From DASWJZ01 sp963814905 (GTDB lineage: Bacteria > Pseudomonadota > Alphaproteobacteria > Rhizobiales > Afifellaceae), in the NCBI GenBank assembly GCA_963814905.1, contig CAWFEM010000011.1, positions 248,001-312,000 of the forward strand: 64,000 bases of DNA, given 5' to 3'. The position numbers and the translations under genes were made by a program. The notes beneath the pieces were generated by a model, which was given only the letters and a program-made list of their open reading frames with translations, did not search any database and had not been told where the DNA came from. This document shows, one piece after another, positions 24,017 through 32,905 of this stretch. How positions within the stretch are numbered: position 1 is the first letter of the stretch; each line of letters begins with the position of its first letter.

Positions 24017-25330
24017 ATGGACACCAGAGTACTCAGAACACACGCCATCGACGGCGACCCGGGGCGTATTGCTCTCGATCCGCAGTGGACCTGGGACAGG
24101 CACATTCCGGCGCCCGGCCACAGCTCGGTCGATTTCGAGCGCCGCGTCGATTTCGATCGCTTGCGCAACTATCGGCTGGAGCGGGCGCGGCAGGCGCTGA
24201 AGAACTCGCAGTGCGGGGCGCTGCTTCTCTTCGACGTCAACAACATCCGCTATATCTCCGGCACCAAGATCGGCGAATGGGAGCGCGACAAGCTCTGCCG
24301 CTTCGCGCTGCTCGCCGGCGACGGTGAGCCGATCGTGTGGGACTTCGGCTCAGCCGCGGTCCATCACAGGCTTCATTGCGACTGGCTCTATCCGGAGAAT
24401 TGCCGCGCCGGAATGCTTGGCATGCGCGGCACAGTGCCGCCGGCCGTCGGCCTCATGAAGAATCACGCCGAAGAGATCATGGGCCTCCTCAAGGAGGCAG
24501 GCGTTGCAGACATGCCGGTCGGCGTCGACCTCGCCGAGACCGCGATGTTCTTCGAGCTGCAGAAGGCGGGGATGAAGGTGGTCGACGGGCAGCAGGTCAT
24601 GCTCGACGCGCGCGAGATCAAGAACCTCGACGAGATCATCCTCTTGAACCAAGCGGCGGCGATGGTCGACGGCGTCTATCACATGATCTGGGAGGAGCTG
24701 AAGCCGGGGAGGCGGGAGAACGACATCGTCGCGCTCGCCAACAAGATGCTCTACGAGATGGGCTCCGACGATGTTGAGGCGATCAACGCCATCTCCGGTG
24801 AGCGCTGCAGCCCGCATCCGCACAATTTCACCGACCGCATGGTGCGGCCCGGCGATCAGGCCTTCTTCGACATCCTGCATTCCTACGTCGGCTATCGCAC
24901 CTGCTACTACCGCACGTTCAACATCGGGAGAGCGACGGATGAGCAGCACGACGCCTACAAGCAGTGCCGCGAGTGGCTCGACGATGCGATCGCGCTGATC
25001 AAGCCGGGGGTGACCACCGACAAGGTCGCCTCGGTCTGGCCGAAGGCGGAGGAGTTCGGATTCCCGTCGGAGCTCGCGGCGTTTGGGCTGCAGTTCGGGC
25101 ACGGACTCGGCCTTGCGCTGCACGAGCGCCCGATCATCTCAAGGCTCGTCTCGCTCGACGCGCCGATGGAGATCAAGACCGGCATGGTCTTCGCGCTTGA
25201 GACCTATTGCCCGGCGAAGGACGGCTATTCGGCGGCGCGCATCGAGGAGGAAGTGGTGGTGACCGACAAAGGTTGCCGCGTCATCACGCTCTTCCCGGCC
25301 GAGGACCTGCCGATCGCCAACCGCTATTGA
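24017..25330 (+). CDS. M24 (pita-bread) peptidase-family protein with altered metal site, remotely DddP-like
   Basis: 437 aa. N-domain (ALLLFDVNNIRYISGTKIGEWERD, AGDGEPIVWDFGSA) and C-terminal M24 domain. Of the five usual metal ligands, Asp285 (FFDILHSYVGYR), the histidine (QFGHGLGLALHERP) and both Glu (ALETYC, ARIEEEVVV) are kept, but the second Asp is Cys296 (YRTCYYRTF). Overall order recalls the DMSP lyase DddP and related M24 proteins, but similarity is not close enough to assign that reaction. GAGGAGG precedes the ATG. It stands alone, convergent with hupE. Function unknown; hydrolase or lyase likely. Confidence 0.75.
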   Translation: MDTRVLRTHAIDGDPGRIALDPQWTWDRHIPAPGHSSVDFERRVDFDRLRNYRLERARQALKNSQCGALLLFDVNNIRYISGTKIGEWERDKLCRFALLAGDGEPIVWDFGSAAVHHRLHCDWLYPENCRAGMLGMRGTVPPAVGLMKNHAEEIMGLLKEAGVADMPVGVDLAETAMFFELQKAGMKVVDGQQVMLDAREIKNLDEIILLNQAAAMVDGVYHMIWEELKPGRRENDIVALANKMLYEMGSDDVEAINAISGERCSPHPHNFTDRMVRPGDQAFFDILHSYVGYRTCYYRTFNIGRATDEQHDAYKQCREWLDDAIALIKPGVTTDKVASVWPKAEEFGFPSELAAFGLQFGHGLGLALHERPIISRLVSLDAPMEIKTGMVFALETYCPAKDGYSAARIEEEVVVTDKGCRVITLFPAEDLPIANRY

Positions 25331-25337
25331 GGAATCA

Positions 25338-25366
25338 ACACGGAAGCCGCCGAGCGGCTTCCGTGT
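25338..25366. terminator. Bidirectional hairpin between convergent M24 gene and hupE
   Basis: ACACGGAAGCCG (25338-25349) and CGGCTTCCGTGT (25355-25366) form a perfect 12-bp stem with a 5-nt loop, in the 45-bp gap between two convergent stop codons. It lacks long U-runs but is well placed to stop transcription from both sides. Confidence 0.65.
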
Positions 25367-25375
25367 ACGGTGCTA

Positions 25376-25978
25376 TTAGAGAATTCCGGTGAGCACGCCG
25401 ATGCCGGCAATCGCGACCGCCGCGCCGCCGGCCTGCACCATCCGATGCGAGGTCGCCCGATCAGTCGCCCCGATCGCAAGACCGATTCCGATGCCGGCGA
25501 GATGCAGCAGCCCTGTGGCCGCGACGAAGCCAAGCGCGTAGGTGGCGCCGGACGCATCGAGCGGCATCTCCGTGCCATGCGCGTGGCCGTGGAAGATCGC
25601 GAAGAGGCCGACCATCGCCATCGCGGCGGCGACGGGCCAGTTCGCCTTCACGGCGACGGCAATTCCGAGGACGACGATCGAAAGCGCGATCCCGATCTCG
25701 ACGAAGGGGAGCGAGACGCCGAACATGCCGAGCGCGCCGCCGACGAGCATGAAGCCCATGAAGCTGAGCGGCACGGCCCACAGAGCGCGTCCGCCTAGAT
25801 TGGCGGCGAACATGCCGACCGCCACCATGGCGAGGATGTGATCGATCCCACCGATCGGATGCGCGAAGCCATGCAGGAATCCGTGCGCGCCGATTCCGGG
25901 GTGGGCGAAGGCGAGGGTCGGCGCGAGAGCGGCAAGCGCCGCCAGGCCGAGACGCAGCGATCGATGGTTCGTTGACAT
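25376..25978 (-). CDS. hupE: HupE/UreJ family nickel transporter
   Basis: 200-aa membrane protein: signal-like first segment ending TLAFAHPG, then the HupE/UreJ hallmark HPIGGIDHILAMVAVGMFA and HGHAHGTEMP, with about six TM segments; these His/Asp residues bind Ni2+. Start at 25978 is set by AGGGG upstream and the signal segment; a longer GTG ORF would cross the NikR operator. It is the last gene of the hydrogenase/hyp/nikR array but has its own promoter region with a NikR box 41 bp upstream. It supplies nickel for the [NiFe] hydrogenase. Confidence 0.9.
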   Translation of the reverse strand: MSTNHRSLRLGLAALAALAPTLAFAHPGIGAHGFLHGFAHPIGGIDHILAMVAVGMFAANLGGRALWAVPLSFMGFMLVGGALGMFGVSLPFVEIGIALSIVVLGIAVAVKANWPVAAAMAMVGLFAIFHGHAHGTEMPLDASGATYALGFVAATGLLHLAGIGIGLAIGATDRATSHRMVQAGGAAVAIAGIGVLTGIL

Positions 25979-26018
25979 TTTGAGACCCCTCCGTTCGGGC
26001 CGGCGCGCCAGCCCGCAA

Positions 26019-26046
26019 GTATGACGAAATTGCAGAAAAATCATAC
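26019..26046 (-). promoter_or_regulatory. NikR operator upstream of hupE
   Basis: GTATGA (26019-26024), 16 nt, TCATAC (26041-26046): a perfect match to the palindrome GTATGA-N16-TCATAC known for NikR of E. coli. It lies 41 bp upstream of the hupE start and ~85 bp from the 3' end of nikR. Nickel-loaded NikR bound here would repress the transporter. Confidence 0.85.
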
Positions 26047-26129
26047 ACAGGCCGCCGCGCCCGCGCACGCTCTTTGTTTGGGCAAAGCGCTGCTTTTTGG
26101 CCGATCTTTTAGGCGGCCCGCGGGTCGGT

Positions 26130-26603
26130 TCAGCGGCGGCGGATCGTGTGGTGGTCGTGCCGGCGCGCGCCGCCGATCCCGTGCGCGTGCTCTTCCACGA
26201 CGTGCTCGACCGGCACCAGGACGAGCTGGCCGTGGCGAATGTTCCGCTCCGCGATGACGTGCTCGGCGAGGTGCTTCACGCTCGCCGTCTTCCCGCGCAG
26301 CACCGCCACTTCCATGCAGCTCTCATGGTCGAGATGAACGTGCAGCGTGGAAAGCGCAATGTCGTGGTGATCGTGGAAGATTTGCGTCAGCCGCTTGCCG
26401 AGTTCGCGCGCGTGGTGGTCGTAGACATAGACGAGTGCGGCGACGCAGTTCTTCGCCTTGCCGGCATCGATCGTGCTTTGCCGTACACCGGAGCGGGCGA
26501 GGTCGCGGATCGCCTCGGAGCGGTTCTGATAGCCGCGCGCGGCGATCAGCTCGTCGAGCTCGCGCATGAGATCGTCGTCGAGTGTGACCGTCACCCGCTG
26601 CAT
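26130..26603 (-). CDS. nikR: Nickel-responsive transcriptional regulator NikR
   Basis: 157 aa. N-terminal ribbon-helix-helix (MQRVTVTLDDDLMRELDELI, then NRSEAIRDLAR, residues 1-40) and an ACT-like nickel domain. The four square-planar Ni ligands are present at His77, His88, His90 and Cys96 (FHDHHD; TLHVHLDHESCMEVAVLRG), aligned one position on from E. coli His76/87/89/Cys95. The C-terminal tail is His-rich (ARRHDHHTIRRR), perhaps an extra metal site. It lies between hypB and hupE, and a consensus operator sits before hupE. Confidence 0.95.
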   Translation of the reverse strand: MQRVTVTLDDDLMRELDELIAARGYQNRSEAIRDLARSGVRQSTIDAGKAKNCVAALVYVYDHHARELGKRLTQIFHDHHDIALSTLHVHLDHESCMEVAVLRGKTASVKHLAEHVIAERNIRHGQLVLVPVEHVVEEHAHGIGGARRHDHHTIRRR

Positions 26604-26679
26604 GGCATTCTCCAGAGCGTCTCAAGCAGATGTGGCGTAGCACGAATCGCGGCGTATTGCCGGAGCCACCCACATTCGG

Positions 26680-26775
26680 GTCGTCATTGCCGGGCTTGAC
26701 CCGGCAATCCATTCCGTTGCGCCCGAGATTGGCGAAGACGCCTCGGAATCAAGTCCGGGCACGACGACAACTGGA
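26680..26775. repeat. Rhizobiales-type palindromic intergenic repeat
   Basis: ATTGCCGGG (26686-26694)-CTTGA-CCCGGCAAT (26700-26708) is a perfect 9-bp stem. About 35 bp on, the inverted relative AATCAAGTCCGGGCACGACGAC mirrors the GTCGTCATTGCCGGGCTTGA start, making one larger imperfect palindrome in the 176-bp hypB-nikR gap. Sequences of the form GTCATTGCCGGGCTTGACCCGG are scattered through many Rhizobiales genomes. It could form a strong RNA structure separating hypB from nikR expression. Confidence 0.6.
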
Positions 26776-26779
26776 AGGT

Positions 26780-27616
26780 TCAGAGTAGCGCCGCGTCTAT
26801 CATCGCCGCCGCTTCCTCCCGCAGCCAGCCGTACCATGCGTCGAGCCCTTCGCCGGTCCGCGCGGAAAGCCGCAGCACGACGATCTTCGGGTTGACCTTA
26901 AGCGCATTCTCGATCGCACGCGTCACGTCGAAATCGACGTGCGGCAGGAGGTCGATCTTGTTCAGGATCATCACGTCGGCGGCGCGGAAGATGTGCGGGT
27001 ATTTGAGCGGCTTGTCCTCGCCCTCCGTGACGGAGAGGATTGCGACCTTGGCGCGCTCGCCGAGATCGAAGAGCGCGGGGCAGACGAGATTTCCGACATT
27101 CTCGATGAGGAGGACCGATCCCACGGCGGGTTTCAGCTCGGAGACGCCGCGCGCCACCATATCCGCCTCGAGATGGCAGCCGGCTCCGGTGTTGATCTGC
27201 ACCACCGGCGCACCGGCCGCGCGGATGCGCTCCGCGTCGTTCGCCGTCGCCTGGTCGCCCTCGAGCACGGCAAGCGGCAACTCGTCCTTCAGGTCACGGA
27301 TGGTGCGCTCAAGCAGCGTCGTCTTGCCGGAGCCCGGTGCGCTGACGAGGTTCAAGGCAAGGACCTTCCGCCCGGCGAACCAGGCGCGGTTCTTCGCGGC
27401 GAGCGCGTCGTTCTTGGCGAGGATGCGCGCTTCCAGGTCGATCGTCGCGCCGCCATCGTGGTGGTGATGTTGATGTCCATGGTCATGCCCATGATCATGA
27501 TAGTGCTGGCCGTGGCCATGATCGTGGCGGTGACGATGGAGCACCGTCTCCGTGCCGGTTTGCAGGTTGAGCACGGTCGTCGCCGCGTCCTTGCCGCATC
27601 CGCAGGTGGCGCACAT
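26780..27616 (-). CDS. hypB: Hydrogenase nickel incorporation GTPase HypB
   Basis: 278 aa. The N-terminal CATCGCG nickel motif (Cys2, Cys5, Cys7) is followed by a His-rich nickel-storage stretch (residues ~27-53, about half His) and the SIMIBI GTPase domain: P-loop SAPGSGKTT (92-100), ILVEGD-equivalent LEGDQATANDAERI, the metal-site GAGCHLEADMV, IENVGNLVCPALFDLG and the NKIDLL specificity loop. HypB with HypA inserts Ni into the hydrogenase large subunit. ATG 27616 overlaps the hypA stop (TGATG). Confidence 0.95.
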   Translation of the reverse strand: MCATCGCGKDAATTVLNLQTGTETVLHRHRHDHGHGQHYHDHGHDHGHQHHHHDGGATIDLEARILAKNDALAAKNRAWFAGRKVLALNLVSAPGSGKTTLLERTIRDLKDELPLAVLEGDQATANDAERIRAAGAPVVQINTGAGCHLEADMVARGVSELKPAVGSVLLIENVGNLVCPALFDLGERAKVAILSVTEGEDKPLKYPHIFRAADVMILNKIDLLPHVDFDVTRAIENALKVNPKIVVLRLSARTGEGLDAWYGWLREEAAAMIDAALL

Positions 27617-27954
27617 CAGGCGGCCTCCTCGATCTCGATCGATTTCACGTTGAGCTCCTCGCCGGCAACTCGCTCCAGGTCGCGTGAGCCGCAGGCACAG
27701 GCGTCGAAGAGCGTGGCGGTTGGAAACTCCGCGCCGCAATCGGAGCAGCGCGCCCGTCCTTCGATCGCGCGGATGTCGAGCGAGGCGCCTTCCAGCGCCG
27801 TGCCCTCGGCCGCGACGTCGAATACGAAGGCGAGCGCGTCTGGAACGACGCCGGAGAGCTTGCCGACCTCCAGCGTCACGCGCCGCACGCGGCGGCCTTG
27901 CGCGGCTTCGCTCGCTATGGCGACGATGTTCCTGGTGATCGAAAGCTCGTGCAT
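27616..27954 (-). CDS. hypA: Hydrogenase maturation nickel metallochaperone HypA
   Basis: 112 aa, full length for the family. MHELSIT gives the N-terminal nickel ligand His2. The zinc site is formed by two Cys pairs in ARCSDCGAEF and DACACGSRD. It works with HypB in nickel delivery. Between hypE (24 bp upstream) and hypB (overlap). Confidence 0.95.
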   Translation of the reverse strand: MHELSITRNIVAIASEAAQGRRVRRVTLEVGKLSGVVPDALAFVFDVAAEGTALEGASLDIRAIEGRARCSDCGAEFPTATLFDACACGSRDLERVAGEELNVKSIEIEEAA

Positions 27955-27978
27955 CGCGTTCTCGTTATCTTGTGCCCT

Positions 27979-29052
27979 TCAGCAGATGCGCGGCAGCTGC
28001 TCGCCGACCAGCATGTCGACGATGCGCTTTCCACCGAAGACGGTCTGCATGGTGACACGGCCGGCGAGCCCGTCTTTCACCTTGCCGACGATGCGCGCGC
28101 CGCTCCCGAGCGGATGCGCCTGCATCGCTGCGAGCGCGGCGTCGGCTTCCTCCGGCGGGATGACGACGACGATCTTACCCTCGTTCGCAAGGTAGAGCGG
28201 GTCGAGGCCGAGGATTTCACAGAAGGCCTTCACCTCCGGGCGGATGGGCGTTGTCGCCTCGTCGATCTCGATCTCGACCTCGGACGCGGAGGCGATCTCG
28301 TTCAACACTGTCGCCGCGCCGCCGCGCGTCGCGTCGCGCAGGAAGCGGGTCCCGGGCGCCGCCGCGATCAGCGTCTCGATCAGCGCATTCAGCGGCGCGC
28401 AGTCGCTTTCGATCGGCGATTCCAACGCCATGTCACCGCGTGCGCCAAGGATCGCCGCGCCGTGGTCGCCGAGGAGACCGTTCACCAGGACAACGTCGCC
28501 AGGCCGCGCCTTGTGCGCCCCGAAATCCCGCTCCGGCGCGATCACGCCAATCCCGGTAGTGGTGATGAAGAGCTTGTCGCAGGCGCCCTTGCCGACGACC
28601 TTGGTATCGCCGGTCGCAATTGAGACGCCTGCGTCTGCGGCCGCGCGCGCCATCGACCGCGCGACCTCGCGCAATGTCTCCACCGGCAATCCCTCTTCGA
28701 CGATGACCGCGCAGGAGAGATAAAGCGGCACCGCGCCGCCCACCGCGAGATCGTTGACCGTGCCGCAGACCGCGAGCTTGCCGATGTCGCCGCCGGGAAA
28801 GACCAGCGGATCGACAACGAAGGAATCGGTGGTGAAAGCGAGCCGGTCGCCGCGCGCGGAAAGTGCGGCCAGGCCGAAGCGCGCCTGGTCCTCGAGCGGC
28901 GCGAGCGCCGGATTGTCGAAGGCGCCGACGAAGACGTCGTCGATCAGATCCTTCATGGCCTTGCCGCCGCCGCCGTGCGCGAGCGTGACGGTCGGGACGT
29001 TGACCCGGCCGCGCGGCCGTGGCCGCGCGCGGGTGAGCGGGATCACGTTCAT
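27979..29052 (-). CDS. hypE: Carbamoyl dehydratase HypE
   Basis: 357 aa, PurM-like ATP-binding fold (VTLAHGGGGKAMKDLI, FTTDSFVVDPLVFPGGDIGKLAV, SIATGDTKVVGKG, RDATRGGAATVLNEIA). It ends exactly in PRIC, whose terminal Cys is carbamoylated by HypF and dehydrated to thiocyanate for the Fe-CN ligands. ATG 29052 overlaps the hypD stop (ATGA); the longer ORF upstream is a shadow of hypD. Confidence 0.95.
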   Translation of the reverse strand: MNVIPLTRARPRPRGRVNVPTVTLAHGGGGKAMKDLIDDVFVGAFDNPALAPLEDQARFGLAALSARGDRLAFTTDSFVVDPLVFPGGDIGKLAVCGTVNDLAVGGAVPLYLSCAVIVEEGLPVETLREVARSMARAAADAGVSIATGDTKVVGKGACDKLFITTTGIGVIAPERDFGAHKARPGDVVLVNGLLGDHGAAILGARGDMALESPIESDCAPLNALIETLIAAAPGTRFLRDATRGGAATVLNEIASASEVEIEIDEATTPIRPEVKAFCEILGLDPLYLANEGKIVVVIPPEEADAALAAMQAHPLGSGARIVGKVKDGLAGRVTMQTVFGGKRIVDMLVGEQLPRIC

Positions 29053-30179
29053 GCCGCGCCCGCCTGCCGCTTCACGCCGCCATACTGGTAATAGGCGGCG
29101 CACGCGCCTTCGGGCGACACCATCAGCGCGCCGAGCGGCACTTCCGGTGTGCAGGCGGTGCCGAAAACCTTGCATTGCCACGGCTTGATCAGGCCCTTCA
29201 GAACCTCGCCGCACTGGCAGGATTGCGGGTCGGCGATCGTCACGCCGGGCACGGAGAATTTCCGCTCCGCGTCGAAGCGCGCGTATTCCTTGCGAAGCCG
29301 CACGCCGGAATGGTCGATCGAGCCGAGGCCGCGCCATTCGAAGAACTCGCGCAGCTCATAGACCTGGTTGACGGCATTGAGCGCCTGCGCGTTCCCCGCG
29401 TCGGGCACGATGCGCGCGTACTGGTTCTCGACGTCGGCGCGGCCTTCCTTGATCTGCTTCAGGACCATCCAGATCGACTGCAGCACGTCGAGCGGCTCGA
29501 AGCCGGCGATCACCATGGGCTTCTTGTAGAAGCGCGCGATGAACTCGTAGGGCGCGGTGCCGATCACCATCGATACGTGGCCGGGCCCGAGAAAACCGTC
29601 GAGCTTCAGATCGGGGCTGTCGAGGATCGCCTTGATGGTCGGGACGATGGTGATGTGGTTGCAGAAGACCGAGAAATTCTCCATCCCCTCGCGTTCCGCC
29701 TGCAGGACCGTGAGCGCCGTGGAGGGCATCGTCGTCTCAAAGCCGATGGCGAAGAACACCACCTCCTTGTCCGGGTGTTTGCGCGCCAATGCCAGCGCGT
29801 CCATCGGCGAATAGACCATGCGCACGTCGGCGCCGTCGCCCTTCGCCTGCGTCAGGCTCTTCATTGAGCCGGGCACGCGCATGGCGTCGCCGAAGGTCGT
29901 GAAGATGACCTCCGGCCGCTCAGCGATGGCGACGCAATCGTCGACGCGGCCCATGGGAAGCACGCAGACCGGGCAGCCCGGCCCATGCACCAGCTCGATC
30001 GCCTTCGGCAGCATGCCCTCGATGCCGTAGCGGAAGATCGAGTGCGTGTGACCGCCGCAGATCTCCATGAGATGGATCGGCCGATCTTTCGCGACATCGA
30101 TCTCGGCAACCAGACGCTCGATCTCGGCGACCAGGAACGTCGCCTTCTCGCGGTCGCGGAATTCGTCGACATACTTCAT
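29049..30179 (-). CDS. hypD: Hydrogenase Fe(CN)2CO assembly protein HypD
   Basis: 376 aa, normal length. Motifs: MEICGGHTHSIFRYG, the active-site VHGPGCPVCVLPMG, FTTFGDAMRVPG, and C-terminal 4Fe-4S Cys residues (DPQSCQCGEVLKG, KPWQCKVFGTACTPE, EGACAAYYQYGG). HypD with HypC and HypE builds the Fe(CN)2CO unit. Start at 30179 overlaps the hypC stop and is preceded by GGAG. Confidence 0.95.
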   Translation of the reverse strand: MKYVDEFRDREKATFLVAEIERLVAEIDVAKDRPIHLMEICGGHTHSIFRYGIEGMLPKAIELVHGPGCPVCVLPMGRVDDCVAIAERPEVIFTTFGDAMRVPGSMKSLTQAKGDGADVRMVYSPMDALALARKHPDKEVVFFAIGFETTMPSTALTVLQAEREGMENFSVFCNHITIVPTIKAILDSPDLKLDGFLGPGHVSMVIGTAPYEFIARFYKKPMVIAGFEPLDVLQSIWMVLKQIKEGRADVENQYARIVPDAGNAQALNAVNQVYELREFFEWRGLGSIDHSGVRLRKEYARFDAERKFSVPGVTIADPQSCQCGEVLKGLIKPWQCKVFGTACTPEVPLGALMVSPEGACAAYYQYGGVKRQAGAA

Positions 30180-30490
30180 GGCGCTCGCTCCTCCGCACCG
30201 GTGCCGGCAAGCGCCGCGGTCGAGGCTTGCATCGCCTCCATTTCCGCCTGCGCCTCGCCAAGCTCCGTCAGGACCCTCAGCGTTTCCATTGCCTGCTCTT
30301 CGTCGATGCGGCTCATGGCGAAGCCGACATGGATCAGCACCCATTCGTCGAGACAGGATTCGATCGGGTGCGCGTCATCGACGATGCAGACCACATTAAT
30401 CTGCCGCCTGATCCCGCCGATATCGACGGTGGCAAGCATCTTCTCCGCGTCGTCGATCTTCACGATCAAGCCGGGAATGCCGAGGCACAT
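30176..30490 (-). CDS. hypC: HypC/HybG/HupF family hydrogenase chaperone
   Basis: 104 aa. It begins MCLGIPG with the essential Cys2 that binds the iron centre and the large-subunit precursor, then the OB-like core (VDIGGIRRQINVVCIVDD, CLDEWVLIHVGFAMSRIDEEQA). The C-terminal tail is about 20 residues longer than E. coli HypC. Its 5' end overlaps the 3' end of hypF. Confidence 0.93.
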   Translation of the reverse strand: MCLGIPGLIVKIDDAEKMLATVDIGGIRRQINVVCIVDDAHPIESCLDEWVLIHVGFAMSRIDEEQAMETLRVLTELGEAQAEMEAMQASTAALAGTGAEERAP

Positions 30491-32905
30491 GGCCCGTCTC
30501 CTTCCGTCTGGTTTGGGGCGTCCGCGAGCGTGGCGGCGGCGATTGCCGCCTGGCCGAGCGCGAGCCCGCCGTCATTGGCGGGAACACGGGAATGCGAGAG
30601 CACCTTGCATCCGACCGCTTCGAGGCGGCGCTGGGTCTCTTCAAAAAGCAGCCTGTTCTGGAAGCAGCCGCCAGAGAGCGCAACGGTGTCGAAGCGGCGT
30701 CCCGCTTCGTCATGCGTGAGGCTTTCGGCCATCGCCGCGACGGATGCCGCGAGCCCCTTGTGGAAGCGCGCCGCGATGACAGCGTGCCGGCGCGGCTGCC
30801 GCGAGGTCGGCGAGAAGTGCCTCCCACATCGGGCGCGGGTCGAGGACGGCGAGGGAAGCGTCGTCGATGGCGAAGGGATAGGGCGCGGCGGCGGCCAGTG
30901 TGTCTTCGTCGATGATCGCCTCGAGCCTGGCCGCGGCTTCGCCTTCGTAGGCTTGCCGCTCGGGCGAGATGTCGAGCGCCGCGGCGACCGCGTCGAAAAG
31001 CCGGCCACACGAGGAGGCGAGGGGCGAATTGACGCCGTTCGCGATCATGGTGTCGAGTACAGCACGCGGCCGCGCCGAAAGCATTTGATGGAGCGCAAGC
31101 CCTCCGAAGTCTGTTGTGAGGCGCTCCCAGCCCATTGCGGCCACCAAATGCGCGTAGAGGTTCCGCCACGGCTCGCGCACGGCCTGTGCGCCGCCGGGCA
31201 TCGCCACCGGCTTGAAGCTGCCGAGCCGCTCGAAGCTGCGATAGTCGGCAGCGAGGAACTCGCCGCCCCAGATCGTGCCTCCCGAGGTGTCATCCCCGCC
31301 ATAGCCGAGACCGTCGAGGACGATGCCGAGCACGGGGCGCGCGTGAAGCGGATAGCCGTTCTCTGCCAGGCAGGCGGCGACATGGGCATGGTGGTGCTGC
31401 ACCTCGACAAGCGGTAGGCGCTCGTCCGTGGCCCGGGCGCGGGCGAGCTTGGCGGAGAGATATTCCGGGTGACGGTCGGCGACGAGTGCTGCCGGCCGAT
31501 GGTCGAAGAGCTCGGCGTAGAGGCGAAGATTGCGGCAGTAGTCGTCATAAGTGGCCGGGTCTTCGAGATCGCCCTGATGCTGCGAGAGGACCGCCTCGCC
31601 GTCCTTCACGAGGCAGAAGGCCGCCTTCAGCTCGCCGCCGTAGGCGAGGATATCGGGTGCTGCTTCAAATCCCCGCGGCAGGCGGATCGGCGCGGGCGCG
31701 TAGCCGCGCGCGCGGCGGAGAAGCCGCGGTGCGCCCGCCATGAAACGCACGACGGAATCGTCGACGCGGTTGGCGATCCTGCGGTCGTGCGTCAGCGCGT
31801 ACGGCGCGATGCCGGCAAGCCGCGTCGCCAGCTCCGCATCGTCGATGACTTGCGGCTCGTCGGAGAGGTTGCCGCTGGTCATGACCACCGGCCGGTCCAT
31901 GCGCTGTAGCAGGAGCAGATGCAGCGGCGTCGTCGGCAGCATGAAGCCGAGTGTCGTCAGGCCGGGCGCCACCGCATCGGGAAGCCGCTCCGGCCCCGGC
32001 GCGGGGAGCAGCACGATCGGCGCTTCCGGGCTCTTGAGCAGAGCCTCCTCCGCCGGCTCGACGCGGCAATAGCGGCGGATGACGTCGAGATCGCGCGCCA
32101 TCAGGGCGAAGGGCTTGGCGTCGCGCCGCTTGCCCGCGCGCAGCCGCGAGACAGCCTCGGCGTTGGTCGCATCGCAGGCGAGGTGATAGCCGCCAAGCCC
32201 CTTGATCGCGACGATCTCGCCCCGTTCGATGAGGCCGGCGGCGGCGTCGACATCGTCGCGCGCCGAAAGTCGGTCTAGGCTTACGGCCTCGCCGTCGAGC
32301 CGGACGAGGGTCGCGCACGGGCCGCAGGTGTGGCAGGCGATCGCTTCGGCATGGAACCGCCGGTCGCGCGGGTCGCGATATTCGCCGAGGCAGTCGTCGC
32401 AGAGCGGGAAGGGCGCCATCGTCGTCGACGCGCGGTCATAGGGAATGCCCTCGACGATCGTCAGCCTCGGTCCGCAATGCGTGCAATTGGTGAAGGGATA
32501 GCGGTAGCGGCGCTCGCGCGGGTCGAGCACTTCCGCCGCGCAGGCCGGACAGATCGCGGCGTCGGGCGAGACCTGCGTGCGGGCGGCGCCGCCAAGGCTT
32601 TCCACGATGCGGAAGCCGGCGGGGATTGCGCCTTCGTAGTCGCGCGTCTCGATCGATTCGATCGAGGCCAAAGGCGGGGGCTCCTGCTTCACCCGCGCGA
32701 CGAAGCCAACAACTGCGTCGGCGCTACCAGCCGCGCGGATGAGCACGCCTTCCGCGTCGTTCAGAACCTCGCCGGCGAGCCCGAGCTCCGTCGCGATGCG
32801 CCAGACCGTCGGCCGGAAGCCGACGCCTTGCACCCGCCCGCGCACGCGGATTTCCACCGCCGCGACGTCCGGCTCGGGGAAGGGATGCTTTGGCAGGACG
32901 TTCAC
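30466..32905 (-). CDS. hypF: Carbamoyltransferase HypF, frameshifted in its 3' third
   Basis: About 813 codons. Order: acylphosphatase domain (VRGRVQGVGFRPTVWRIA, residues ~18-105), two zinc fingers (ICPACAAEVL with NCTHCGPRLT; LCDDCLGEYR with CHTCGPCAT), YrdC-like domain (IVAIKGLGGYHLACDATN), and the Kae1-like domain (VEVQHHHAHVAACLAENG; LDGLGYGGDDTSGGTIWGGEF). Near 30781-30787 one extra base shifts the frame after LADLAAAAPA. The true end (VIAARFHKGL, then LSGGCFQNRLL and VPANDGGLALGQAA) lies in another frame and stops at 30466. Unshifted, the ORF ends at 30710, losing ~80 residues. All other hyp genes are intact. Confidence 0.88.

Noticed and set aside
24017..25330. Assignment as DMSP lyase DddP
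   Set aside because: Domain order is similar, but one metal ligand differs and overall similarity is too low; only a remote relation is claimed.
27450..27560. Tandem DNA repeat in the GTGGTGATG-type stretch of hypB
   Set aside because: It is simply the coding sequence of the His/Asp/Gly-rich nickel-binding segment of HypB.
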